Positions 44,255 through 53,739 of a stretch of DNA of 64,000 nt are shown here, piece by piece. The stretch is from the NCBI RefSeq assembly GCF_002119425.1, contig NZ_MDSU01000018.1, positions 711,501-775,500 of the forward strand. The letters run 5' to 3'. The notes beneath the pieces were generated by a model. It saw nothing but the letters and a program-made list of their open reading frames with translations. It ran no database searches and was not told the origin of the DNA. Each line of letters begins with the position of its first letter. The first letter of the stretch is position 1. Source of the stretch: Desulfurella amilsii. GTDB lineage: Bacteria > Campylobacterota_A > Desulfurellia > Desulfurellales > Desulfurellaceae. The position numbers were made by a program, and so were the translations under genes.

Positions 44255-44566
44255 TTAACCAAAAAAATATCTTCTAATAAACATAGAGCTATTCAAATTA
44301 TACAAATGCCTTTTTGGATCTACTTGCTTAATATAATTCAATTCTTTTAGTTTTTTTATGTGCTTATATACGATTACTTTTGATAAACTTAAATCTTCTG
44401 CTATTACTTCTGGATCGCCTTTAATTAATAAGTTATCTGTAGGTATTTTTGAAGCTTCGTTAAAAAACCACCACAGTGTATTGAGCGCACCGCCTAATTC
44501 CTTTTCTTTTAGATCTTTTAATATTTGTATAATTGTGGATTTTGGTATATCAATATAGATTGTCAT
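44255..44566 (-). CDS. Winged-helix DNA-binding protein at the end of the liv operon
   Basis: A 103-residue protein. The second half forms a helix-turn-helix with wing: EVIAEDLSLSKVIVYKHIKK (near 53-72) and LKELNYIKQVDPKRHLYNL. The N-terminal part (GGALNTLWWFFNEASK) resembles small replication-initiator or phage-type winged-helix modules. Only 8 bases separate it from livF, so it may be co-transcribed and could regulate the transporter. The precise family is not recognised. Confidence 0.65.
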   Translation of the reverse strand: MTIYIDIPKSTIIQILKDLKEKELGGALNTLWWFFNEASKIPTDNLLIKGDPEVIAEDLSLSKVIVYKHIKKLKELNYIKQVDPKRHLYNLNSSMFIRRYFFG

Positions 44567-44574
44567 AGATACAC

Positions 44575-45285
44575 CTACTTTTTACCCAGATAGGCTTCTA
44601 CAATTTTTGGAGAAGATGATAGCTCATCTGCCGTGCCACTTAAAACAATTTTCCCAACTTCCAACACATAACCTCTATTTGCAAATTTTAATGCCGCTTT
44701 GGCATTTTGCTCAACCATAAGGATAGTAACCCCGTTGTTTCTAATTTGTTTTACTGTATCAAAAATAATTTTTGTCAAAGTAGGCGATAAACCTAAACTA
44801 GGCTCATCTAAAAGCAATAGTCTCGGCTTACTCATTAGCGCTCTACCTACAGCTAGCATCTGCTGCTCGCCGCCCGAAAGCGTACCCGCAAGCTGCTTTG
44901 ATCTTTCCTTTAATCTAGGAAAAAGATTATAAATCCACTCAAGCGTACTTTTGTCAACTTCTTTTCTAGTATATGCACCAAGTATAAGGTTTTCATGCAC
45001 TGTTAAAGTGCCAAATATCCTTCTGCCTTCTGGAGCGTGCGATATACCAAGATACACTATTTTGTGAGCTTCCATATGATCAATTCGCTTACCTTCAAAT
45101 ATAACTTCACCTTTTTTGGGCTTTACTAAACCACTAATAGTCCTAAGCGTGGTGGTTTTGCCTGCACCGTTTGCACCGATAAGTACAACTATTTCTCCTG
45201 CTTTAACATCAAAAGACAAGCCTTTTAGGGCTGCTACAGAACCATATGACACATTTAAATCTTTTATTTGTAAAATCGTATCCAT
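44575..45285 (-). CDS. livF: Branched-chain amino-acid ABC transporter ATPase LivF
   Basis: 236 residues with Walker A GANGAGKTT near 38-46, signature LSGGEQQMLAVGRALM near 137-152 and Walker B LLLLDEPSLGLSP. The MEAHKIVYLGISHAPEGRRIF segment (near 68-88, in two family blocks) is characteristic of LivF. Its start abuts the livG stop (45285), so the two ATPases are co-translated and probably form a heterodimer. Confidence 0.93.
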   Translation of the reverse strand: MDTILQIKDLNVSYGSVAALKGLSFDVKAGEIVVLIGANGAGKTTTLRTISGLVKPKKGEVIFEGKRIDHMEAHKIVYLGISHAPEGRRIFGTLTVHENLILGAYTRKEVDKSTLEWIYNLFPRLKERSKQLAGTLSGGEQQMLAVGRALMSKPRLLLLDEPSLGLSPTLTKIIFDTVKQIRNNGVTILMVEQNAKAALKFANRGYVLEVGKIVLSGTADELSSSPKIVEAYLGKK

Positions 45286-46040
45286 TATTCACTTCCCAAA
45301 TACGCTTCTATAACTTGTGGGTTTGATTGTATGTCCTTAGGAATGCCTTCTGCGATTTTTTCACCAAAGTTCATAACTATTATGTATTCTGCAAGACTCA
45401 TCATCATATCCATATCATGTTCTATCAATAAAATCGTTATACCTATATCTTTAATTTGGTATATTAAATCAACAAGCTCTTGCGTTTCTTTGTTGTTTAA
45501 ACCTGCTGCTGGCTCATCTAATATAAGCAACTTAGGCTCACTTGCAAGCGCTCTAGCTATTTCTATTTTTCTTTGTATACCATAGGGCAAACTCCCCACG
45601 ATTGCACTAGTATATTCGCTAAGGTTCAATAAATCAATAAAGTACTTTACTTTTAGCCAGTTTTCTTTTTCATCCCTAAAATACTTTGGCGTCCTAATTA
45701 AGCTATCAAACCAGGTTTGACGACATTTTGAATGGCGACCTGCCATAATATTTTCTGCAACACTCATAGAAGGAAACAACCTTATGTTTTGAAATGTCCT
45801 TGCAATGCCTAATTTTGTTATAATATGCGGTTTTAAACCAGTAATATCTTTACCATTAAAATGTACACTCCCTTTGTCTGGTTTGTATATGCCTGTTATG
45901 CAGTTAAATACAGTGGTTTTGCCTGCACCATTTGGCCCAATTAAACCCAATATTTGATTTTCTTTTATTTCAAAACTCAGATTATTTATCGCAACAATAC
46001 CCCCAAATGTTTTAAGAACATTATTCAATTGAAGTAACAT
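45285..46040 (-). CDS. livG: Branched-chain amino-acid ABC transporter ATPase LivG
   Basis: 251 residues. Walker A GPNGAGKTT near 36-44, the LivG-specific GIARTFQNIRLFPSMSV near 80-96, Walker B LLILDEPAAGLN and the terminal helix IQSNPQVIEAYLG are present. The signature motif reads YGIQRKIEIARAL, which lacks the canonical LSGGQ, as is usual for LivG. It lies between livM and livF. Confidence 0.93.
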   Translation of the reverse strand: MLLQLNNVLKTFGGIVAINNLSFEIKENQILGLIGPNGAGKTTVFNCITGIYKPDKGSVHFNGKDITGLKPHIITKLGIARTFQNIRLFPSMSVAENIMAGRHSKCRQTWFDSLIRTPKYFRDEKENWLKVKYFIDLLNLSEYTSAIVGSLPYGIQRKIEIARALASEPKLLILDEPAAGLNNKETQELVDLIYQIKDIGITILLIEHDMDMMMSLAEYIIVMNFGEKIAEGIPKDIQSNPQVIEAYLGSE

Positions 46041-46042
46041 AT

Positions 46043-46990
46043 CTAACTCTTTCTAAATATATACTTTGGAAGTTTGCCAAACTTTACAGGCCATATACCC
46101 TGAGGACGCAGAATCATTGTTAAAATCATCGCTATGCCAAACACAAAGTACCTTGCTGTTGCGAACTCTCTAAAAAATTGAGGTACTACAAACATAACAA
46201 ATGTACCCAACAGTATGCCAGGTATAGATGATGGTCCACCTACAATAACTATTGTAAAAAATAGCACAGACTGCGTAAAGTTAAATGTCTCTGGGCTAAC
46301 AGCTGCATACTGCACAGCAAAAATCACACCTGCTAAGCTAGCTAAACCAGCTCCTAGAGCAAATGCTAAAACTTTATAAAACCTTTTGTTTACACCAAAG
46401 CTTTCTGCAGCAATCTCGCTTTCTCTTAAATAATGAAACGCTCTTCCCAGTTTACTTTTATCGATATTGTATATAATTAACATTGTAACAAGCAAAATAA
46501 GCCATGCAAAATAATATATTGCTTTTTGACTTGCAATGTTTATGCCAAATATCATTGGCGTCCCAATACCGAAAATACCATTTGGCCCGCCTGTTAAGCC
46601 AAATACATTATTTTGCAAAGCTTGGTAAAAAATTATATTAAACCCAATCGTAGCAACAAGTAAATAATCACCCCTTAAGTGAATAATAGGCCATGATATA
46701 ATAATACCGAATAAAGCAGATAACGCTATTGCTATTGGTATAGTATACATAATTGGAATATTGTATGTAGTATTTAGTATTGCTGCAGTGTAGGCACCTA
46801 TGCCAAAAAAAGTGGCATGACCCATATCAAACATACCCGCTTTACCCAAAACTATATCTTGACTGAGCGCTACAACTGAATATAGAGCAAATGTTGTTCC
46901 AATATCCACCCAAGAAGGATCAACAAAATGAGGATAGATAATTGCGATAACAAAAAAAATACCATACCATACAAAACTTTTTTTCATCAA
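46043..46990 (-). CDS. livM: Branched-chain amino-acid ABC transporter permease LivM
   Basis: A 315-residue membrane protein with about ten hydrophobic segments. The signature GKAGMFDMGHATFFGIGAYT near 49-68 and GLTGGPNGIFGI near 131-142 fit LivM. It pairs with LivH upstream, overlapping it by 4 bases. Confidence 0.93.
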   Translation of the reverse strand: MMKKSFVWYGIFFVIAIIYPHFVDPSWVDIGTTFALYSVVALSQDIVLGKAGMFDMGHATFFGIGAYTAAILNTTYNIPIMYTIPIAIALSALFGIIISWPIIHLRGDYLLVATIGFNIIFYQALQNNVFGLTGGPNGIFGIGTPMIFGINIASQKAIYYFAWLILLVTMLIIYNIDKSKLGRAFHYLRESEIAAESFGVNKRFYKVLAFALGAGLASLAGVIFAVQYAAVSPETFNFTQSVLFFTIVIVGGPSSIPGILLGTFVMFVVPQFFREFATARYFVFGIAMILTMILRPQGIWPVKFGKLPKYIFRKS

Positions 46991-47889
46991 ACTTTCTCCG
47001 CTACTCTTTCACCTAAAATACCTGTGGGCTTTATAATCAAAATTATTATTAAAAGTACAAATGTTAAAGCTTCAGACCAACCATTTGATACATAGCCTGC
47101 AATAAGCACATTAAAAATTCCAAGCAACATACCTCCAAGCATAGCACCAGGAATGTTGCCAATACCACCAATTATTGCAGCAATAAACGCATTAAGCCCG
47201 TAAATCCAGCCCATTTGAAAATAAAGCTCACGGTAATAAATGCCTATGAAAAGACCGCCAATAGAGCCCAAAAAAGAACCAAGTGCAAATATGGCTATTA
47301 TTATGCCATTGACATTTATGCCCATCAATTTTGCAGCATCTTGGTCTATTGCGCTTGCCCTAATTGCGGCACCAATTTTAGTCTTGTTAATAAATATATA
47401 CAAAGCCAGCATTAAAATAACAGAAAGTAACAGTATAGCAATTTGGGTTGAGTTAATAACAACGCCGCTTATATGCCAACTCGCACTTGGAAACACATTA
47501 GATGGAAAAACCTTGATATTTGGACCCCAGATCAACATAATACCGTTTTCTATCGCAAGCGACGCACCTAGCGCGGATACAACAGCACTAAGTCTGGGCG
47601 CTCTTCTAAGTGGCCTATAAGCTAACCTTTCTAGAAGAACACCAAATAAAGAAATAAACAAAGCGCTAACAACAAACATCAAAATAATAGCCCATAAATT
47701 AGTTATATGCATGCCAAAGGCTTGCATTAGTACGGTCAAACCTATATAGGCCGCAAGGGCCACAAGGTCACCATGCGCAAAGTTGATAAGCTTCATCACG
47801 CCATACACCATGGTGTAACCTATGGCCACAAGGGCATAAATACTTCCTATAGCTAAACCATTTACAATCTGCTGTAGAAAAATTTCCAT
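46987..47889 (-). CDS. livH: Branched-chain amino-acid ABC transporter permease LivH
   Basis: 300 residues, highly hydrophobic. The opening LQQIVNGLAIGSIYALVAIG and MVYGVMKLINFAHGDL near 28-43 are LivH hallmarks, as is AFIAAIIGGIGNIPGAMLGG near 233-252. Two bases after the binding-protein gene and overlapping livM. Confidence 0.94.
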   Translation of the reverse strand: MEIFLQQIVNGLAIGSIYALVAIGYTMVYGVMKLINFAHGDLVALAAYIGLTVLMQAFGMHITNLWAIILMFVVSALFISLFGVLLERLAYRPLRRAPRLSAVVSALGASLAIENGIMLIWGPNIKVFPSNVFPSASWHISGVVINSTQIAILLLSVILMLALYIFINKTKIGAAIRASAIDQDAAKLMGINVNGIIIAIFALGSFLGSIGGLFIGIYYRELYFQMGWIYGLNAFIAAIIGGIGNIPGAMLGGMLLGIFNVLIAGYVSNGWSEALTFVLLIIILIIKPTGILGERVAEKV

Positions 47890-47891
47890 AG

Positions 47892-49025
47892 TTAGTCTTC
47901 TTTGTATACCACTTTGTATTGGTTATTGTTGTAAATTTCGTAAGCCATAAACCTGCTGCCAGCCCTTTCGCCATCTTTTGTAAATGTTATTGGTCCGGTA
48001 ATACCTTGGAAATTTTTCAAATTATGCAAAAATGCTGCCAATTTTTTTGTATCTGTAGTTTTGGTTTTTTCTATTGCATACATAATTGCCCTTAAACCAT
48101 CTGCATTAAATAGTGTCCAGATACTTGGTGGCATCATGTGGTATCGTGCCTGATAATCCCTTAAAAACTCTTTTGCTAAAGGATATGGTAGTATATCCGG
48201 TCTTGGCACATTAATCATGTAAACACCGTTTGAAGCTTTTCCTGCTAATTTAAAGAACTCTGGGTTATCATTTGAGTCACCGCCAACAAAAGCAGCCTTC
48301 ATGCCCAGTGAAACTTCTTGAGCTCTAATTAAGCCGCCATCTGTATAGTAACCACTAAAATAGATAACATCTGGATTCATAGATTTGATTTTTGTCAAGA
48401 TTGGTGTAAAGTTTTGTGAACCAGCTTGAATCTTTCCTCTGTAAATTACATTTCCACCTATTTTCTTTAAAGTTGCCTCTGTAGCATTAGCTAGGTCTGT
48501 AGCATAAGTTGAATAATCCGATAAAACAACTATTCTTTTGAAATGTTTGTCTTTAACTAAAAAATCTGCTGTGAATGTGGCCTCTGCACTGTTTGGACAT
48601 GAGTTTCTAAAAAATGTCCAGTAACCATGTTTTGTTAAAGAATCAGCGGTTGCATCGCTTGTTTGCAAAACACCTGCTCTAGCATAAATTGGCTCGGCTG
48701 ATTCTGCTGGTGTAGATGAATAAGTGCCTATTACTGCTACAACACCATCATTTACCAGTTTCCTTGCACAAATTGCACCACCTACCGCTGTGCCTTCATC
48801 ATCACACGTTACAACTTCCAATTTTTTGCCCAATAAACCACCTTTTGCATTTTGCTGCGCCACAAGCATTTTAACTGCGTTATCAATACCTTGACCTTCA
48901 TTTGCAAAAGAACCCGTAATTGGTGCTTGAACACCAATTTTAATTACACCCGCTGCAAAAACACTGCTTGAAACAAAAACAAAGGCAAGCGAAACTACCA
49001 CCCATAACAGGTTTTTTAGTTTCAT
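47892..49025 (-). CDS. livK: Branched-chain amino-acid ABC transporter substrate-binding protein
   Basis: 377 residues with a cleavable signal peptide (hydrophobic 5-22, ending VFA-AG). The mature periplasmic type I binding fold shows IKIGVQAPITGSFANEGQGI near 28-47 and the domain motif VAVIGTYSSTPAESAEP near 94-110. Substrate is probably leucine/isoleucine/valine or another amino acid. First gene of the liv operon, with its own promoter at 49080-49108. Confidence 0.92.
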   Translation of the reverse strand: MKLKNLLWVVVSLAFVFVSSSVFAAGVIKIGVQAPITGSFANEGQGIDNAVKMLVAQQNAKGGLLGKKLEVVTCDDEGTAVGGAICARKLVNDGVVAVIGTYSSTPAESAEPIYARAGVLQTSDATADSLTKHGYWTFFRNSCPNSAEATFTADFLVKDKHFKRIVVLSDYSTYATDLANATEATLKKIGGNVIYRGKIQAGSQNFTPILTKIKSMNPDVIYFSGYYTDGGLIRAQEVSLGMKAAFVGGDSNDNPEFFKLAGKASNGVYMINVPRPDILPYPLAKEFLRDYQARYHMMPPSIWTLFNADGLRAIMYAIEKTKTTDTKKLAAFLHNLKNFQGITGPITFTKDGERAGSRFMAYEIYNNNQYKVVYKED

Positions 49026-49068
49026 AAAAACCCCCTTAAAAATAAATTTTCCACATTTAACTTATACC

Positions 49069-49165
49069 ACTAAATTTACTAAATATCACAAATTAATTTA
49101 ATAGTCAAGTAGTTTTAAATATTTTTTATAACTTACTTGACTTAGTAAAATTTAGTGTATATAAT
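49069..49165. promoter_or_regulatory. Divergent promoters of liv and proline-catabolism genes with inverted repeats
   Basis: Minus strand: TTGACT (49103-49108) and TATTTA (49080-49085), 17-base spacer, towards livK. Plus strand: TTGACT (49137-49142) and TATAAT (49160-49165), 17-base spacer, towards the P5C dehydrogenase gene. ACTAAATTTACTAAAT (49069-49084) and TTAGTAAAATTTAGTG (49142-49157) are near inverted copies lying over each promoter. A single regulator may control both transcripts. Confidence 0.65.
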
Positions 49166-49195
49166 ATTAGAAAATTGAACTTTGTGGAGGTTAAA

Positions 49196-50827
49196 ATGAA
49201 AAACTGTAAAGTTAAAGTACCTCAAACTCTAAATGAGCCAGTTTATAATTATGAGGTAGGATCAAGTCACAGGCAATTATTAAAGGATGCTATAAAAAAA
49301 ATTAAATCGGACAAAATTGAGATACCTTTAATTATTGGTGGTAAAGAGTATAAAACTAACAACAAGGTAGAGATTCGCTCGCCGCACGATCACAGTGAAC
49401 TGCTTGGTTACTACTATAAAGCATCAAAAGACGAGATAGCTTTAGCAATAAATGAAAACCTTAAGGCAGCAAAGGTCTGGAGCAAGTTTGATTTTTCTGA
49501 GCGTGCGGCAATTTTTCTAAAAGCAGCGGAACTGCTTAGCACTAAGTATAGATACATAATAAATGCTGCTACAATGATTTCTATAAGCAAGAGCGCATTT
49601 CAGGCAGAAATTGACTCAGCGTGCGAGCTAACTGATTTTTTACGTTTTAATGTTCAATATATGCAGCAAATTTACGAGGACCAGCCTTACTCTCCAAAAG
49701 GTATATGGAATATAATGCAGTATAGGCCACTTGAGGGCTTTGTCTTTGCAGCACCTCCGTTTAACTTTGTATCAATATCGGGTAATTTGCCTACAGCACC
49801 AGCCATTATGGGTAATGTAACCATTTTTAAGCCTGCATCTAGCTCTGTGTATGCACCGCATATTTTCATGCAAGTATTAAAGGAAGCAGGCTTACCAGAT
49901 GGCGTAATAAACTTTTTACCCGCTCAAGGCTCTCAAATTGGTGAATATATTTTCTCTAACCCATATTTTGCGGGCTTGCACTTTACAGGCTCAGTTGAGA
50001 CATTTCACAATATGTGGTCTAACATTGCAAAAAATATACCGCTTTATAAAACCTACCCTCGAATAGTTGGCGAAACAGGTGGAAAAGATTTTATATTTGC
50101 CCATCAAAGTACAGACAAAAAAGCTCTAATTACTTCAATAGTAAGAGGCGCTTTTGAGTATCAGGGTCAAAAATGCTCTGCAGTCTCAAGGGTATACTTA
50201 CCAAAAAGCCTCTACAACGAAATTAAAGACGATTTATTACATGAAATAGATAAAATCAAAATGGGCAGCCCAGAAGACTTTAGAAACTTTATGAATGCTG
50301 TAATAGACAAAGAAGCGTTTGAAAAAATCTCTTCATACATTGATTATGCTAAAAACTCTAGCCAAGCTACTATTTTAAAAGGCGGCAAATGCGACAACTC
50401 TATAGGCTACTTCATAGAGCCAACTGTGATTTTAACAGATAACCCACAATTCAAAACAATTACGGAAGAAATCTTTGGACCCGTTGTAACGCTTTATCTA
50501 TACGATGATGCTAAATATGAAGAAACACTCAAGCTGTGTGATCAAACAAGCCCATATGGTTTAACAGGTGCTATTTTTGCTCAAGATAGAGCTGCAATAA
50601 ACCTTGCAATGGAAAAACTAGAGCAAGCAGCTGGTAATTTTTACATAAATGATAAACCCACAGGTGCGGTAGTTGGCCAGCAACCATTTGGCGGCGCAAG
50701 AGCAAGCGGTACAAATGATAAAGCAGGCAGTCTGTTAAATTTAATTAGATGGACAAGCGCAAGGGCCATAAAAGAAAACTTTAACCCGACCCAAGCGTTT
50801 GAGTATCCTTTTATGATGGAGGAATGA
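49196..50827 (+). CDS. 1-pyrroline-5-carboxylate dehydrogenase
   Basis: Oxidises P5C/glutamate semialdehyde to glutamate with NAD+, the second step of proline use. The 543 residues have the ALDH catalytic cysteine in GQKCSAVSRVYLP near 327 and the general-base region IVGETGGKDFIFAH near 290-303. Length fits the long P5CDH subfamily. The ATG at 49196 follows GGAGG; a longer frame from 49175 would begin before the ribosome-binding site. ATGA overlap with the proline dehydrogenase gene. Confidence 0.93.
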   Translation: MKNCKVKVPQTLNEPVYNYEVGSSHRQLLKDAIKKIKSDKIEIPLIIGGKEYKTNNKVEIRSPHDHSELLGYYYKASKDEIALAINENLKAAKVWSKFDFSERAAIFLKAAELLSTKYRYIINAATMISISKSAFQAEIDSACELTDFLRFNVQYMQQIYEDQPYSPKGIWNIMQYRPLEGFVFAAPPFNFVSISGNLPTAPAIMGNVTIFKPASSSVYAPHIFMQVLKEAGLPDGVINFLPAQGSQIGEYIFSNPYFAGLHFTGSVETFHNMWSNIAKNIPLYKTYPRIVGETGGKDFIFAHQSTDKKALITSIVRGAFEYQGQKCSAVSRVYLPKSLYNEIKDDLLHEIDKIKMGSPEDFRNFMNAVIDKEAFEKISSYIDYAKNSSQATILKGGKCDNSIGYFIEPTVILTDNPQFKTITEEIFGPVVTLYLYDDAKYEETLKLCDQTSPYGLTGAIFAQDRAAINLAMEKLEQAAGNFYINDKPTGAVVGQQPFGGARASGTNDKAGSLLNLIRWTSARAIKENFNPTQAFEYPFMMEE

Positions 50828-51717
50828 TGTCTTTATTTCATACAATCGTATCAAATACTATTGATTATGTACCATCGAATGTTGTTTCCATCTTTGCAAA
50901 AAAATACATTGCAGGTGCATATTTAGAAGATGCGCTAAACCTTACCAAAGCTTTTAATCAAGACGACATCATGAGTACAATTGATGTGCTCGGAGAAGAT
51001 GTAAAAAAAATTGAAGAGGCAAGTTTTTATAAAAATGAGTGTATTAAAGTGCTAGAAGAGATTAAATCTAACCACTTAAATGCCAATTTATCACTAAAAC
51101 CTACGCAGATGGGGTTTGCTCTAAGCAAATCCCTAGGGTTTGATAATATTAGAGAAATTGTAAAAAGAGCTTATGATCTTGATAATTTTGTGCGCATTGA
51201 CATGGAAAACTCCCCGTATACGACAGATACAGTAGAAATGTACAAGCAACTTAGAAAAGAATTTGGTCAGCATGTAGGTACAGTACTGCAAGCGTATATG
51301 CGCAGAACTATAGACGATATTGAATATCTATCCGATGATAAAATGAATATAAGACTCTGTAAGGGTATATACATAGAATCAGAAAAAATTGCCTATAAAA
51401 AAAGAGATATCATAGTCGAAAATTATAAATACTGTTTAGAAGAGCTATTTAAGAAAAAAGCCTATGTTGGTATTGCTACTCATGATGAAAAGCTAGTGTT
51501 TCATGCAATGAAGCTAATAAAAGACTACAACCTACATGCAAACGAATATGAATTTCAAATGCTTTTAGGAGTTGGTGAAAATCTAAAGCAGTTTATCTTA
51601 GATAAAAATCACAGACTTAGAATCTACGTGCCATACGGCATACAGTGGCTTGCATACGCAAAGCGCAGATTAAAAGAAAACCCAAACATAATTAAAGCAG
51701 CTTTGCATTTAGAATAA
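50824..51717 (+). CDS. Proline dehydrogenase
   Basis: FAD enzyme that oxidises proline to P5C at the membrane. The 297 residues are the compact monofunctional form. FAD and substrate motifs include RLCKGIYIES near 176-185, GIATHDEKLV near 217-226, EYEFQMLLGV and the terminal RIYVPYGIQWLAYAKRRLKE, which holds the substrate-binding Arg residues. Either ATG at 50824 or 50827 could be used. P5CDH and PRODH as separate adjacent genes replace the fused PutA. Confidence 0.92.
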   Translation: MMSLFHTIVSNTIDYVPSNVVSIFAKKYIAGAYLEDALNLTKAFNQDDIMSTIDVLGEDVKKIEEASFYKNECIKVLEEIKSNHLNANLSLKPTQMGFALSKSLGFDNIREIVKRAYDLDNFVRIDMENSPYTTDTVEMYKQLRKEFGQHVGTVLQAYMRRTIDDIEYLSDDKMNIRLCKGIYIESEKIAYKKRDIIVENYKYCLEELFKKKAYVGIATHDEKLVFHAMKLIKDYNLHANEYEFQMLLGVGENLKQFILDKNHRLRIYVPYGIQWLAYAKRRLKENPNIIKAALHLE

Positions 51718-51718
51718 A

Positions 51719-52606
51719 ATGCTGCGCAAAGTATCAAAAGAGGCATTAATTGCATACAGTTATTTAGCACTATGCATAATATTTTGGGCAGCTATACCTG
51801 TTGTGTCAAAAAAAATTTTGATAGAATTAAACAACGTTCAAATGCTTTTTTATTCAACCATTATCTCTTTTGTTGTTTTGTTTTTTGTTAATCTTTTCCA
51901 AAAAAAGTTGTATTTGCTCAAACAATACAGTGTAAAAGACTATTTAAATATGCTTTTTTTGGGTTTTTTGGGCGCTTATTTTTGTTATTTAATACTCTAT
52001 GGAGCTTTTAGCATTGCTTCTGCCCAAGAAGTGTTTATACTAGCTTATACTTGGCCTATAATGGTTGTTCTTTTAGGATTTTTTATATTAAAAGAACAAC
52101 CGACTCTTAAAAAACTGATCGCTATTATAATAAGTTTCTTTGGTATACTTGTTATTGTAACAAATGGTCACCTAATAAACTTAAACTTTTCAAACCTAAA
52201 AGGCGATTTACTGGCTTTATTTTATGCATTTGTGTTTGCGCTTTTTAGTGTTCTTGGCAAAAAATTTAAGTATGATCAAACATTTTCGGCAATGATATTT
52301 TTTTTGTCTGCGCTTGTCTTTATGGTACCAACTATACTTGTCCTATCAAATATTAAATTACCCACACTTGATGTGTGGTTTTGGCTATTTCTAAATGGCT
52401 TCTTTATAAATGGTATAACTTACATTTTTTGGTTTAAAGCACTAAAAGCACCTACACATATAGTGTCAAATCTGCTGTATTTAACACCTTTTTTATCTTT
52501 GATTTACATACATATCTTTTTAGGCGACAAAATATTAGTTAGCTCATTTGTGGGACTTGTTATAATTGCAAGCGGTATAATCATTCAGAGCATAAAATTA
52601 AATTAA
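51719..52606 (+). CDS. EamA-family (DMT) transporter
   Basis: 295 residues with ten hydrophobic segments in two EamA repeats (about 12-145 and 155-290). The repeat motif ASAQEVFILAYTWPIMVVLL near 100-119 and KAPTHIVSNLLYLTPFLSLI near 242-261 is typical of drug/metabolite exporters. It follows proline dehydrogenase by one base, so it may export an amino acid or metabolite, but the substrate is not shown. Its 3' end overlaps the opposite ferredoxin gene by 9 bases. Confidence 0.88.
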   Translation: MLRKVSKEALIAYSYLALCIIFWAAIPVVSKKILIELNNVQMLFYSTIISFVVLFFVNLFQKKLYLLKQYSVKDYLNMLFLGFLGAYFCYLILYGAFSIASAQEVFILAYTWPIMVVLLGFFILKEQPTLKKLIAIIISFFGILVIVTNGHLINLNFSNLKGDLLALFYAFVFALFSVLGKKFKYDQTFSAMIFFLSALVFMVPTILVLSNIKLPTLDVWFWLFLNGFFINGITYIFWFKALKAPTHIVSNLLYLTPFLSLIYIHIFLGDKILVSSFVGLVIIASGIIIQSIKLN

Positions 52607-53026
52607 ATCGCCATCAAGACCACGTATTTTCATAGCTTTTGTGGGACAAACTTTAACGCACAATTCACACGCAATACACTTATCTTTATAAAATTCAACC
52701 TTCATTGTTTGCCTATCCTCTATAATAAGCGCGTCTGTAGGACAAACGCTCAAGCAGCAACCACAGTGATAGCACAAATCATCATCCCTAAAAACCCTAT
52801 CTTCAATATTTGAAATCTCTACACCATTTTCTATTAGATACTCAACACCGCTATTGTATGCGTTTTCTGTACCAACAAGCTCAAGTATCATTAAACCTTC
52901 TTTTTTTGGTGAAATTTTTGCTTCCATTACATTGAACGTCAAATCAAATTTTCTTGATAACTCGCAAATAACCGGTTTACCTGCTGCTTTTTTAGAAAAG
53001 GTCAATAAAACTTTTTTTGCTATCAC
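52598..53026 (-). CDS. NIL-domain/4Fe-4S ferredoxin of homocysteine biosynthesis
   Basis: 142 residues: an N-terminal NIL domain (about 1-72) and two 4Fe-4S clusters (CYHCGCCLSVCPTDAL near 81-96 and CIACELCVKVCPTKAM near 115-130). In methanogens and Desulfovibrio a protein of this kind acts with a COG1900 protein to make homocysteine from aspartate semialdehyde and sulfide, presumably supplying electrons. It is the last gene of the trio and overlaps the UPF0280 gene by 4 bases. Confidence 0.87.
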   Translation of the reverse strand: MIAKKVLLTFSKKAAGKPVICELSRKFDLTFNVMEAKISPKKEGLMILELVGTENAYNSGVEYLIENGVEISNIEDRVFRDDDLCYHCGCCLSVCPTDALIIEDRQTMKVEFYKDKCIACELCVKVCPTKAMKIRGLDGDLI

Positions 53027-53739
53027 TGCCAGCCTCCTAATTCAATATCACCCCAAAAAGCTATCTTGCCATTACAAACAAAACAACAACCAATTGTTTC
53101 TTGAAATGTTCTTGCAAGATCAATGGCTTTTTGAAGATCTTTTTCATTTTTTATTATATTGCCACACGCACTCGCCAGACAATCGCTAAAATACGTATTG
53201 TGTGAAATAATAAGCGAAGCTTCACTTGCTCCAAATGACAATGATGGCCCAACTTTAGCGCTCGACGTGCAAATACCATACGGTTTATCCGATTTTTTTA
53301 ATATTATATAAACATTATTTAAAGGATTATCTTTACCTACATATAAACCCAAATTGGTATCTTTGTTCAGCTTCAAAAATATATCGCCGCCATTTTCTAC
53401 AATGCATTCATCGCAATACTTTAACAAAATTTTCCCCATTTCTTCCGAAACAGCCCCAGCTACGCAAGCCATTGGCCCAACGCCCACAACTGACGAGGTC
53501 CTAACCATCTTTTTAACTATTGAAGGGGCATTTTTATCCTGCTTTATTGGTACAAGTGAAGTAAAAAAATCTTTTGATTTTAAAATATAGTTTTCTAAAT
53601 CCTTTCTAATGTTGTACAATGCATCAAATGCAATTGCTTTTAAATCTTTGCATGTTTTGATAAACAAATTACTCTCTTTTATAGTTATTTCAAAACTATA
53701 CAAATCATCAGTTACATTTTGCCTATAAAACCTCAACAT
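53023..53739 (-). CDS. UPF0280 (COG2122, ApbE-like) protein
   Basis: 238 residues. The core VGVGPMACVAGAVSEEMGKI near 89-108 and VENGGDIFLKLN near 118-129 identify the UPF0280 family, which is distantly related to ApbE flavin transferases. It often accompanies COG1900 and NIL-ferredoxin genes, and a role in the same sulfur pathway has been proposed for methanogen members. It overlaps the upstream gene by 7 bases. Confidence 0.87.
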   Translation of the reverse strand: MLRFYRQNVTDDLYSFEITIKESNLFIKTCKDLKAIAFDALYNIRKDLENYILKSKDFFTSLVPIKQDKNAPSIVKKMVRTSSVVGVGPMACVAGAVSEEMGKILLKYCDECIVENGGDIFLKLNKDTNLGLYVGKDNPLNNVYIILKKSDKPYGICTSSAKVGPSLSFGASEASLIISHNTYFSDCLASACGNIIKNEKDLQKAIDLARTFQETIGCCFVCNGKIAFWGDIELGGWQ

